13,020 nt of DNA from JBNKFQ01 sp050289385 (GTDB taxonomy: Bacteria > Pseudomonadota > Gammaproteobacteria > Pseudomonadales > Porticoccaceae), in NCBI GenBank assembly GCA_050289385.1, contig JBNKFQ010000312.1, positions 1 to 13,020 of the forward strand. Direction: 5' to 3'. The notes under the pieces were generated by a model. The model searched no databases. It was not told the DNA's origin and saw only the letters and a list, made by a program, of their open reading frames with translations. Of the stretch, positions 6,718-13,020 are shown piece after piece. The position numbers and the translations under genes were made by a program. The number at the start of each line of letters is the position of its first letter. Position 1 is the first letter of the stretch.

Positions 6718-7443
6718 TCACAATTCAAAATTTTCACCCAAATAAATATCCCGCACTTGCTGGTTTGCCAGGATCGCACTGGAATCACCTTCCGCAATTA
6801 CACGTCCTTCCCCAACGATATAGGCTCTTTGGCAAATATCAAGGGTCTCGCGCACGTTGTGATCAGTGATTAACACTCCGATGCCCTTGTCGCGCAAATG
6901 GCGGATTATCAGCTTGATGTCGTTGACCGATATAGGGTCGACACCGGCAAAAGGTTCGTCCAGCAGTATAAAATCCGGCTCCGTGGCCAAGGCGCGAGCG
7001 ATTTCGACCCGGCGTCGTTCCCCCCCCGAGAGGCTCATGCCAATGTTGCGGCAGATATGGGTAATATGAAATTCATTCAACAGCTCTTCCAGTTTATCCC
7101 GGCGTTGCTTGCGGGTCAGATCCTTGCGGGTTTCCAGGATCGCCATAATGTTGTCTTGCACGCTGAGCTTGCGGAATATGGACGCTTCCTGGGGCAGATA
7201 GCCAATGCCCTTGCGGGCTCTGCCATGCATTGGCAGGTGAGTGATCTCTTCACCATTAACGCAAATCTGGCCTCCACCCAGCGGCACTAGCCCGACTATC
7301 ATGTAAAAACAGGTTGTCTTACCGGCGCCATTGGGGCCCAGCAGACCGACGATTTCGTCGCTGCTGACCCTCAGGGTTACGTCTTTGACAACCGGGCGAC
7401 GTTTGTAGGATTTGGCAAGATGGCGGGCTTCAAGAGTCGCCAT
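6718..7443 (-). CDS. lptB: LPS export ABC transporter ATP-binding protein LptB
   Basis: LptB is the ATPase that drives extraction of LPS from the inner membrane by LptB2FGC. The 241-aa protein has Walker A G-P-N-G-A-G-K-T-T (36-44), Q-loop Gln85, signature L-S-G-G-E (138-142), Walker B ending D162-E163, and the switch His195. It is complete. The ATG at 7443 was chosen because AAGGA lies 8 nt upstream and the N-terminus M-A-T-L-E-A matches the family; a frame extending to 7524 runs inside lptA. The start overlaps the end of lptA by 14 nt, so the two are translationally coupled. lptF and lptG are elsewhere, as usual. Confidence 0.97.
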   Translation of the reverse strand: MATLEARHLAKSYKRRPVVKDVTLRVSSDEIVGLLGPNGAGKTTCFYMIVGLVPLGGGQICVNGEEITHLPMHGRARKGIGYLPQEASIFRKLSVQDNIMAILETRKDLTRKQRRDKLEELLNEFHITHICRNIGMSLSGGERRRVEIARALATEPDFILLDEPFAGVDPISVNDIKLIIRHLRDKGIGVLITDHNVRETLDICQRAYIVGEGRVIAEGDSSAILANQQVRDIYLGENFEL

Positions 7444-7939
7444 CGGTGTCGTCCTTGTCGTCTTTCGTTGTGGGTGGGATAACGAGATGAACCCCGCCTT
7501 CGGCACTGAGCTGTTCAGATGCAAGGCCGTACTGAATGGTATCGCTGTCCATGGTAGACCCGTCGGCGCGAGTTACATGAGCGTTTTTGACGAGCAGGAT
7601 ATTGTCGCCATTGCGCTTGTAGTTGATGGTGTTGGCGTGACCTTTGGTCAGGTCTTCGTCGGGGTTGATTTGTTGTTCAAAACGGGCCGGCTCGCCAAAG
7701 CAGTTGATTTCGGTGATCTGTTCGCCATCGTAATGAATGGTTGCCCGATCTGCCCTTATTACCAGAGAGCCCTGGGAAATAACCACGGAGCCAATCAGGG
7801 TGGTAATACCCATTTTGTCATTTTTTTCGGCGGAGTCGGCAAACAGGTCAATTTGAGCATTGCTGTCTTGTTTGAAGGCGAAAGCGACATGGCTTATTGC
7901 CAGTATGAGTAATCCGGCGATGATACCCTTGTTTTTCAT
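7430..7939 (-). CDS. lptA: LPS transport periplasmic protein LptA
   Basis: LptA forms the periplasmic beta-jellyroll bridge that passes LPS from LptC to LptD. The 169-aa product has a signal peptide with hydrophobic core G-L-L-I-L-A-I and likely cleavage after A-F-A (about residue 21). An OstA-type domain follows, with I-D-L-F-A-D-S-A-E near residues 29-37 and T-I-N-Y near 102-105. It ends in an acidic, probably disordered tail. The ATG at 7939 overlaps the lptC stop (ATGA), and the 3' end overlaps lptB by 14 nt. It is a little shorter than E. coli LptA (185 aa) but complete. Confidence 0.94.
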   Translation of the reverse strand: MKNKGIIAGLLILAISHVAFAFKQDSNAQIDLFADSAEKNDKMGITTLIGSVVISQGSLVIRADRATIHYDGEQITEINCFGEPARFEQQINPDEDLTKGHANTINYKRNGDNILLVKNAHVTRADGSTMDSDTIQYGLASEQLSAEGGVHLVIPPTTKDDKDDTDGDS

Positions 7940-8493
7940 TTAGTAGAGCCTTCTACCTTTGCCAGCAATTTGTATCGTTGTTCGGAAAACCAGGCCTCCA
8001 TACCAACACCGGTCAGCCTGTCGCCCGGGGACGATAGTGTAACCTTTTTGTCGGTTTTGGCGTATTTTTTATCGGGGAAGAACAGCAACTGGCTGGTTTT
8101 CATCTCTTTTTTACCCCCCTGAGCCAGCTCCTGCCAGATATGAACATCATCTGTGAGCAGAACCCTGTTGTCTTTTTGAATCACCTGGCCCTGTCTGGCG
8201 GTTAATTGCCAGGGCGGTTGCCCGGGATTGTACGACAGCAATGTCGGTTGTCGAAGGTCAAATCGCTTGGCATCAGCGAAGTGTTCAGTCTCTTCGCTGG
8301 TGAGCCTGTACTCAATGTGTCCACCTTCATCAAACTGCCAGGTTTCCGTATTGCGCATATAAACGCTGGCTTTTGGTGTTTGTGTGGTCGTGGCCTTGGG
8401 GTCAAAGAACTTCTCCGGTGATGATGTCCAGAACTCCAGAAACAACCCGGTAATCACCAGCAAAACAAGAAACATCAACAAGGAGCGCATCAT
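7936..8493 (-). CDS. lptC: LPS export inner-membrane protein LptC
   Basis: LptC is the bitopic inner-membrane part of the LPS exporter. It receives LPS from LptB2FG and gives it to LptA. The 185-aa protein has one N-terminal membrane helix (about residues 4-22, L-L-M-F-L-V-L-L-V-I-T-G-L-F-L), then a periplasmic beta-rich domain with Y-R-L-T-S-E-E-T-E-H-F, typical of the family. Two adjacent ATG codons (8493 and 8490) are possible starts. There is no Shine-Dalgarno sequence, and only 2 nt separate the start from the kdsC stop, so re-initiation is likely. Length matches E. coli LptC (191 aa). Confidence 0.93.
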   Translation of the reverse strand: MMRSLLMFLVLLVITGLFLEFWTSSPEKFFDPKATTTQTPKASVYMRNTETWQFDEGGHIEYRLTSEETEHFADAKRFDLRQPTLLSYNPGQPPWQLTARQGQVIQKDNRVLLTDDVHIWQELAQGGKKEMKTSQLLFFPDKKYAKTDKKVTLSSPGDRLTGVGMEAWFSEQRYKLLAKVEGSTK

Positions 8494-8495
8494 GG

Positions 8496-9017
8496 TTAGA
8501 GATAGTCCGCGACGGTGCTGTCCAGTTTGTCTTGTGCAGCGAGAATAAGTTCAGCAATCTCGCGGACTGCTCCCTGGCCCCCCGCAGTCGTGGTCTGCCA
8601 TTTGGCATGTTTGGCGACATGCTGGCTGGCGTTGGCCACTGCAATGCCAAATCCAACGCGGCGAATGGCCGCAAGGTCTGGCAAGTCATCACCTGCGTAA
8701 GCAACTTCATCGAGTTGATAATTGCGCTCGGCGAGCAGCTCGGTGAGCGCAGTCAGTTTGTCCTCTCTTCCCTGAACCACCAGATCGATCCCAAGTTCTT
8801 TGGTGCGGCGGGTGAGTAATGTGGATGATCGCCCGGTAATAATGCCTACCTCGATACCCTTTCGCTGCAGCAGTTTGATGCCAAGACCGTCCTGAATATT
8901 GAAGGCTTTGGCTTCGCTGCCATCCTCGCTGTAGTAGAGGCTACCGTCTGTTAAAACGCCATCGACATCCAGCAGCAACAGACGTATTTTGCTGGCGGCT
9001 TCAGTAATTGAGTTCAT
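8496..9017 (-). CDS. kdsC: 3-deoxy-D-manno-octulosonate 8-phosphate phosphatase KdsC
   Basis: KdsC removes the phosphate from Kdo-8-phosphate, giving Kdo for the LPS inner core. The 173-aa cytoplasmic HAD-family protein has the nucleophile motif D-V-D-G-V-L-T-D-G (residues 17-25, Asp17 and Asp19), the second motif I-I-T-G-R-S-S, and the metal-binding G-D-D-L-P-D. It lacks a large cap domain, as expected for this tetrameric C0-type enzyme. AGGA lies 5 to 6 nt before the ATG at 9017. It is followed by lptC with a 2-nt gap and preceded by kdsD, which makes the substrate pathway's first intermediate. Confidence 0.96.
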   Translation of the reverse strand: MNSITEAASKIRLLLLDVDGVLTDGSLYYSEDGSEAKAFNIQDGLGIKLLQRKGIEVGIITGRSSTLLTRRTKELGIDLVVQGREDKLTALTELLAERNYQLDEVAYAGDDLPDLAAIRRVGFGIAVANASQHVAKHAKWQTTTAGGQGAVREIAELILAAQDKLDSTVADYL

Positions 9018-9107
9018 TCTGGTCCTGTATAAATTAAAGTTGACCGTATACGGCGTACAGTTTACAGAGGAAGTTTGAGGTTTGTGCGACCAACTGTTAA
9101 CTGTCTT
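9018..9107. other. kdsD-kdsC intergenic gap
   Basis: This 90-bp gap is unusually wide within an otherwise tight cluster. It contains the perfect 10-bp palindrome CCGTATACGG (9044-9053). No terminator or convincing promoter was seen. Confidence 0.4.
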
Positions 9108-10079
9108 TTACATCACTCCCGCGCGCAATATATCGTGCATGTGCAGCACGCCAACAGGCTGCGAATCGGTCCCGGTAACCACCAGCGCCGTAATTTTGCG
9201 ATCTTCCATGATACGCAAGGCCTCGGCTGCCAGCACATTGTTCAAGATGGTTTTGCAATTGCGAGTCATAATCTCGCCGACTTTGGCACTGTTGATATCC
9301 ACGGCATTATCGACAGCCCGGCGCAGATCGCCGTCGGTGAACACGCCCAGCAGTTTCTGATCATCGTCAACCACTGTTGTCATGCCAAAACCCTTGCCGG
9401 TCATCTCCACCAGTGCCTTACGCACAGAGCTCTGCTGTGTCACGCGTGGCACTTCATCCCCCTTGTGCATAATGTCCTCAACCTTGAGCAGCAATTTACG
9501 TCCAAGGGCGCCTCCCGGGTGAGAAAATGCGAAATCTTCAGCGGTAAAGCCCCGCGCCTCCAGCAGTGCGACCGCCAGAGCATCTCCCATGACCAGCGTC
9601 ACTGTTGTGCTCGACGTTGGGGCCAGTCCCAGTGGGCAGGCTTCTTCGGCAACGCCAATATCGATGTGTACCTGGGCGGCTTGTGCAAGTGGTGATGCAG
9701 CATTGCCGGTCATGCTTATCAGTGGAATGCCAAGGCGTTTGATGAGCGGCAAAAGAGTGATCACCTCGGCAGTGGAGCCGGAGCTGGAAATAGCCACCAC
9801 CACATCTTCCCTGGTAATCATTCCCAGGTCGCCATGACTGGCTTCGCCGGGGTGAACGAAAAAAGCCGGTGTGCCGGTACTGGCCAGTGTAGAGGCTATT
9901 TTGCGGCCAATATGACCGGATTTCCCCATGCCGGTAACAATCGTTCGGCCGGCTGACTGCATCATCAGTTCGCAGGCGCGCTGAAAGTCGTGGCCGATAC
10001 GGTCTTCGAGAAGCTGCACAGCCTCTTTTTCCATGCGGATGGTACGGCGACCGGTTTCAATCAGTGACGGTTTGGTCAT
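9108..10079 (-). CDS. kdsD: D-arabinose 5-phosphate isomerase KdsD
   Basis: KdsD converts ribulose 5-phosphate to arabinose 5-phosphate, the first step towards Kdo. The 323-aa protein has the SIS sugar-isomerase domain with G-M-G-K-S-G-H-I-G (50-58, Lys53), H-P-G-E-A-S-H-G-D (75-83), and the phosphate-binding S-S-S-G-S-T (97-102), then H-P-G-G-A-L-G, then two CBS domains (about 205-260 and 270-323). This is the complete long form. The start at 10079 has only a weak GGAAA 11 nt upstream. kdsC follows after 90 bp, and the antiporter gene lies 57 bp upstream, so all are probably one operon. Confidence 0.96.
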   Translation of the reverse strand: MTKPSLIETGRRTIRMEKEAVQLLEDRIGHDFQRACELMMQSAGRTIVTGMGKSGHIGRKIASTLASTGTPAFFVHPGEASHGDLGMITREDVVVAISSSGSTAEVITLLPLIKRLGIPLISMTGNAASPLAQAAQVHIDIGVAEEACPLGLAPTSSTTVTLVMGDALAVALLEARGFTAEDFAFSHPGGALGRKLLLKVEDIMHKGDEVPRVTQQSSVRKALVEMTGKGFGMTTVVDDDQKLLGVFTDGDLRRAVDNAVDINSAKVGEIMTRNCKTILNNVLAAEALRIMEDRKITALVVTGTDSQPVGVLHMHDILRAGVM

Positions 10080-10136
10080 ATTTATCTGTTTCCAATAACT
10101 GCCTTTTCACCATTTTGCGCAACCTTAATACGTGGA

Positions 10137-11120
10137 TTAACTGCTGGCAAATAGCAGGACATAATACATGCCATACAGCGCCAGCAGTGATGCGCCAAGG
10201 CGTCGGCCCAGGCGACCGCTCTGGTGGCTTTGTTTGTGGCGCAGAGACAACCAGACAGATAACATCAGAACGGCGGTGAGCGCAGCCATCGCGAGATAGT
10301 CTCTGTAGAACACCGGCGGACTGAGTTCCAGGGGGGCGATAATACCGGGCATGGACATAACGGCCATAATATTGAACAGGTTGGAGCCGAAGATGTTACC
10401 CAGTGCTATATCGTGGTGACCGCGCACGGCGCTCACGATCGATGCCGCCAGCTCTGGCAGGCTGGTGCCCACTGCCACAACAGTGAGGCCAATCACCAGC
10501 TGACTGACACCCAGATATGCCGCAATCGACTTCGCACCCCATACCAGCGCTTCTGCACTGAGCAGTAGTATTGCCAAACCTGCAACAAACAGGATACTGG
10601 CGGTCCTCATACCTATCTTTGGAATCTGTTCTTGCTCGGCAATTTTTTCCTCGGGAAGAAGCTGTCTCTTCTTGTAATAAATAGTGGCCCACAGCATGGG
10701 AGTCAGTAAACCCAGCAGCACAATGCCGTCCAGTCGGCTCAGGTGACCATCAATCAATACTGCCCCTGCCAGCAAAGTTACCCCAATCAGTGCAAACCCC
10801 TCTTGTTTCAACAGGTGTCTCTGGGTGGGCAGGGGCGCCACTATTGCAGTAACGCCAAGCACAAGGCCGATGTTGGCAATATTGGAGCCCAGGGCATTGC
10901 CCACGGCCATTTCACCGGCCTCTCTGAGGGCAGCGTTGATTGCCACGATGATTTCCGGGGCGGAAGTGCCCACAGAAACCACGGTCAGACCGATAACCAA
11001 TGGTGAAATGCCAAGGTTTCGTGCCATGCCGGCACTGCCGGCAACAAATCGATCGGCGCCCCAGAGCAGCCCTGACAACCCGAGAACAACAGCCAGCAAA
11101 GGCAGTATCATTGTGGTCAT
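10137..11120 (-). CDS. yrbG: Calcium/sodium antiporter, CaCA family (YrbG-like)
   Basis: This is an inner-membrane exchanger of the Ca2+:cation antiporter family, 327 aa with about ten hydrophobic segments. The two inverted halves carry the family repeats: G-T-S-A-P-E and G-N-A-L-G-S-N-I-A-N-I-G in the first, G-T-S-L-P-E and G-N-I-F-G-S-N-L-F-N in the second. The physiological ion in this subfamily is not settled. The ATG at 11120 was chosen over a TTG at 11135, which would add five residues; ATG 11111 is also possible. It is the first gene of the minus-strand cluster, divergent from mlaC, exactly where yrbG sits beside mla in E. coli. Confidence 0.92.
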   Translation of the reverse strand: MTTMILPLLAVVLGLSGLLWGADRFVAGSAGMARNLGISPLVIGLTVVSVGTSAPEIIVAINAALREAGEMAVGNALGSNIANIGLVLGVTAIVAPLPTQRHLLKQEGFALIGVTLLAGAVLIDGHLSRLDGIVLLGLLTPMLWATIYYKKRQLLPEEKIAEQEQIPKIGMRTASILFVAGLAILLLSAEALVWGAKSIAAYLGVSQLVIGLTVVAVGTSLPELAASIVSAVRGHHDIALGNIFGSNLFNIMAVMSMPGIIAPLELSPPVFYRDYLAMAALTAVLMLSVWLSLRHKQSHQSGRLGRRLGASLLALYGMYYVLLFASS

Positions 11121-11278
11121 TGATCCGGTTTCCAAATGTGAGACGTACGTTTGATGGTGGTTTACCTTTTTATCGTGTTCTGGATTACAGAGCCCCGGGG
11201 CACAAGGGACTGTTAACAGGCCCTAACAATATTCGATGACCAGCGGTGTTAAACGTATTCCTTGCAAGAGGGTGGGAA

Positions 11279-11287
11279 TGGTATAGT
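11279..11287 (+). promoter_or_regulatory. Candidate extended -10 promoter for mlaC-ibaG
   Basis: The string TGGTATAGT is an extended -10 element (TG-N-TATAGT, hexamer at 11282-11287), with five of six matches to TATAAT. No good -35 box is at the right distance: TTCCTT at 11258 gives an 18-nt spacer and TTGCAA at 11262 only 14. It would give a leader of roughly 150 nt before the mlaC ATG. Confidence 0.4.
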
Positions 11288-11358
11288 GCGAGCCCCTCGA
11301 AGTCAGTAGTTAAACGATCAAATAATGGCCATTCGAGCCATTGTCAAAGGTAACCGGG

Positions 11359-11374
11359 CAGGGGTATACCCCTG
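11359..11374. promoter_or_regulatory. Perfect 16-bp palindrome in the mlaC leader
   Basis: CAGGGGTATACCCCTG is fully self-complementary. It lies 72 nt before the mlaC ATG and downstream of the candidate promoter. It could be a protein operator, or in RNA a 6-bp GC-rich stem closed by a UAUA loop. A second, weaker palindrome, AATGGCCATT, is at 11324-11333. The regulator is unknown. Confidence 0.45.
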
Positions 11375-11446
11375 TGTGAAGTGCCAAAAAGATCATTTTG
11401 CGCTGAATATGGTCAAATATCGGTAATGCAGGCAAAGGAACAGACT

Positions 11447-12082
11447 ATGATCCTGAGAAAATTGAACAAATACCTTTTGGTGACATGCTGGATAATCGCT
11501 GGTGGCGTTTTTGGCAATGAATCCACAGTTGCCAATACAATCAGCGCAGATGGGCCACACGCAGTTATTGAGGGCATGACGCAGGAGTTATTGTCCGGCA
11601 TGGAGCAGTATCGGCAGACGGTTGATCAGGACCCTGAACCGTTTTTTCAGTTTTTGGAAGGTCGCATGGAGCAGATTGTCGATTTCCAGTGGATTGCTGC
11701 CAACGTCATGGGGCCCTATCGAAAAAAGGCCAGCGGCGAGCAGCGCAATCGCTTTGCCAATGTGTTTCGTCGCAGTCTGGTCGAGACCTATGGTCGGGGC
11801 TTGCTTGCCTACAGCGGTGAGAAGATAGAAGTACGCCCACCGGCAGACGGTGACCTTGACGGAAAACGGGTTTATGTTACGCAGGAAATTCACGGAAATA
11901 CGCAAATTTATCCGGTGACTTACACGCTGGCGCAAAACCGGCAAGGTCAATGGAAAATTCTCAATGTCTTGATTAATGGCGTAAACCTTGGCAAAACTTT
12001 CCGCAATCAGTTTGTCCAGGCCGCCAGAAACAACGGGGACGATATCGACACGGTCATAGATTCGTGGGCAACTGACATTTAA
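11447..12082 (+). CDS. mlaC: Periplasmic phospholipid-binding protein MlaC (Ttg2D family)
   Basis: MlaC shuttles phospholipids between the outer-membrane MlaA complex and the inner-membrane MlaFEDB complex. The product is 211 aa, the same as in E. coli. It has a signal peptide (basic K-Y, then L-L-V-T-C-W-I-I-A-G-G-V-F) and a Ttg2 domain to the end, with G-P-Y-R-K-K-A-S near residue 90 and V-L-I-N-G-V-N-L-G-K-T-F-R near 175-187. The Cys in the leader is not in a proper lipobox. The ATG at 11447 was chosen because AAAGGA lies 7 nt upstream and the signal peptide begins there; in-frame starts at 11426 and 11381 are possible. Unusually, mlaFED are missing upstream and mlaB downstream. Confidence 0.94.
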   Translation: MILRKLNKYLLVTCWIIAGGVFGNESTVANTISADGPHAVIEGMTQELLSGMEQYRQTVDQDPEPFFQFLEGRMEQIVDFQWIAANVMGPYRKKASGEQRNRFANVFRRSLVETYGRGLLAYSGEKIEVRPPADGDLDGKRVYVTQEIHGNTQIYPVTYTLAQNRQGQWKILNVLINGVNLGKTFRNQFVQAARNNGDDIDTVIDSWATDI

Positions 12083-12154
12083 CGCAGCAGTGACATTGTG
12101 CAACAAGACATATATCAGATGGGAGTACGCGCCATGAACTGCGGGGAAAAAATG

Positions 12155-12382
12155 ATGGATACGGAAGAGGTCCGCAAATTACTGGAGACCAGTCTGCCAG
12201 ATTGTGATATCAGTGTGGAAGGGGATGGCAGTCATTTTCAGATTACCGTTGTCGGTGACGTATTTGAAGGGTTACGTCCAATAAAACGCCAGCAACTTGT
12301 TTATGGTGTGCTTGACAAACACATTGCCGGTGGCGACATACATGCGGTGAATATGATTACTCTCGCGAGATCAGAAACCTGA
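12155..12382 (+). CDS. ibaG: BolA-family protein IbaG
   Basis: IbaG is a small BolA-like protein that with monothiol glutaredoxin handles Fe-S clusters; it is linked to acid stress in E. coli. The 75-aa product has the family core G-D-G-S-H-F-Q, then V-Y-G-V-L and I-H-A-V-N-M-I near the end. The ATG at 12155 was chosen because it gives exactly the E. coli spacing of 22 residues before G-D-G-S-H-F-Q, with GGGGA 7 nt upstream. Other in-frame starts are ATG 12152, ATG 12134 (GGGAG 8 nt upstream) and GTG 12098. The gene is 72 bp after mlaC with no room for mlaB, and is followed by murA as in many gammaproteobacteria. Confidence 0.92.
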   Translation: MDTEEVRKLLETSLPDCDISVEGDGSHFQITVVGDVFEGLRPIKRQQLVYGVLDKHIAGGDIHAVNMITLARSET

Positions 12383-12493
12383 AGAGAAAACACAGAAAGA
12401 CAAGTCCGGATTTTAGCTTTTGCGGGTTAACAGGCGCCAGATTTATTCCCGCACTTTTGTACTGTAAATTACCAGGTGGGCACATAATTCAAA

Positions 12494-13020
12494 ATGGATA
12501 AATTACTCATTACCGGCGGCAAGCCGCTGTCCGGTGAAATTCGTATCTCTGGCGCGAAAAATTCGGCCTTGCCAATTTTGGCAGCGTCACTGCTTGCCGA
12601 ACAACCCGTCACGATTGGCAATATTCCGCACTTGCATGACATTACCACGATGGTCGAATTGCTTGGCTGTCTGGGTGTCGGGGTCGTGGTAGATGAAAAA
12701 ATGCAGTTGGAGGTGGACAACAGTACCCTGCACAGCCATACCGCTCCTTACGAACTGGTAAAAACCATGCGCGCCTCGATTCTGGTGTTGGGGCCGATGC
12801 TGGCGCGATACGGCGTGGCCAACGTTTCATTCCCGGGGGGGTGTGCTATCGGCAGCAGGCCGGTCGATTTGCACTTGCGCGGCCTGGAGGCAATGGGTGC
12901 CGTTATTGAAATTGAAGAGGGGTATATCAAGGCAACCAGCAACGGCCGTTTACGTGGCGCTGATATCGCTATGGATATTGTTACCGTTGGTGGTACAGAA
13001 AATCTGATGATGGCGGCGGC
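12494..13020 (+). CDS. murA: UDP-N-acetylglucosamine 1-carboxyvinyltransferase MurA, 5' part
   Basis: MurA transfers enolpyruvate from PEP to UDP-GlcNAc, the first committed step of peptidoglycan synthesis and the target of fosfomycin. Only the first 175 codons are in the window; the family is about 420 aa. Visible marks are G-A-K-N-S with the substrate-binding Lys22 and Asn23, and the loop P-G-G-C-A-I-G-S-R-P-V-D-L-H with the catalytic Cys at residue 117 (Cys115 in E. coli), so the usual fosfomycin-sensitive cysteine is present. The ATG at 12494 is fixed by a TAA just upstream in frame. AGGTGG is 14 nt away, so the ribosome-binding site is poor. A 111-bp gap separates it from ibaG. Confidence 0.97.
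   Translation, partial: MDKLLITGGKPLSGEIRISGAKNSALPILAASLLAEQPVTIGNIPHLHDITTMVELLGCLGVGVVVDEKMQLEVDNSTLHSHTAPYELVKTMRASILVLGPMLARYGVANVSFPGGCAIGSRPVDLHLRGLEAMGAVIEIEEGYIKATSNGRLRGADIAMDIVTVGGTENLMMAA

Larger units (their letters stand above)
11121..11446. other. Divergent control region between yrbG and mlaC; no mlaF, mlaE or mlaD
   Basis: This 326-bp region lies where mlaF, mlaE and mlaD are usually found. No reading frame or fragment resembling an ABC ATPase, an MlaE permease or an MCE-domain protein could be found here. It contains a candidate mlaC promoter, two palindromes and a 33-codon upstream ORF (11325-11426) of unknown reality. No clear promoter for yrbG was recognised. Confidence 0.6.

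Noticed and set aside
12383..12493. Possible murA promoter or terminator hairpin (GCGGG ... CCCGC)
   Set aside because: The stem is only 5 bp with a 21-nt loop and no T-run, and promoter boxes are poor.

Overview
The window looks like core chromosome of a gammaproteobacterium, probably a marine Cellvibrionales-like lineage; that placement is inferred from gene order and protein style and is not proven. The gene order matches the well-known lpt/rpoN/PTS-Ntr neighbourhood that in E. coli runs divergently from the mla-ibaG-murA operon. No phage, CRISPR, toxin-antitoxin or transposase gene is visible, and no rRNA or tRNA gene was recognised.

Layout. Positions 1-599 hold no convincing gene. They contain two facing, diverged copies of a ~172-bp repeat followed by a run of hairpins. 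From 600 to 11120 every gene is on the minus strand. Read in the direction of transcription they are: a CaCA-family sodium/calcium exchanger (yrbG), kdsD, kdsC, lptC, lptA, lptB, rpoN, hpf, ptsN, rapZ, ptsO, mgtE, darP. A 326-bp divergent control region separates yrbG from the plus-strand genes mlaC, ibaG and murA, the last cut by the window end.

How the genes work together. KdsD and KdsC make Kdo for LPS, and LptB, LptA and LptC are parts of the machine that carries LPS to the outer membrane. MlaC is the periplasmic lipid carrier of the Mla pathway. MurA starts peptidoglycan synthesis. RapZ in enterobacteria tunes glucosamine-6-phosphate supply, which feeds both LPS and peptidoglycan. RpoN, PtsN and PtsO link nitrogen/PTS-Ntr signalling to this envelope cluster. 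Hpf and DarP act on ribosomes (hibernation and 50S maturation), and MgtE imports magnesium.

What stands out. (1) mlaF, mlaE, mlaD and mlaB are absent from their usual places around mlaC, with no visible remnants. (2) The left end carries the long imperfect inverted repeat plus hairpin series. (3) A 14-bp tandem repeat runs into the 3' end of ptsO, and one unit supplies the stop codon. (4) A 67-bp palindromic intergenic repeat sits between rapZ and ptsO. (5) The mlaC leader carries a perfect 16-bp palindrome and a short upstream ORF. The remaining genes look ordinary and intact.
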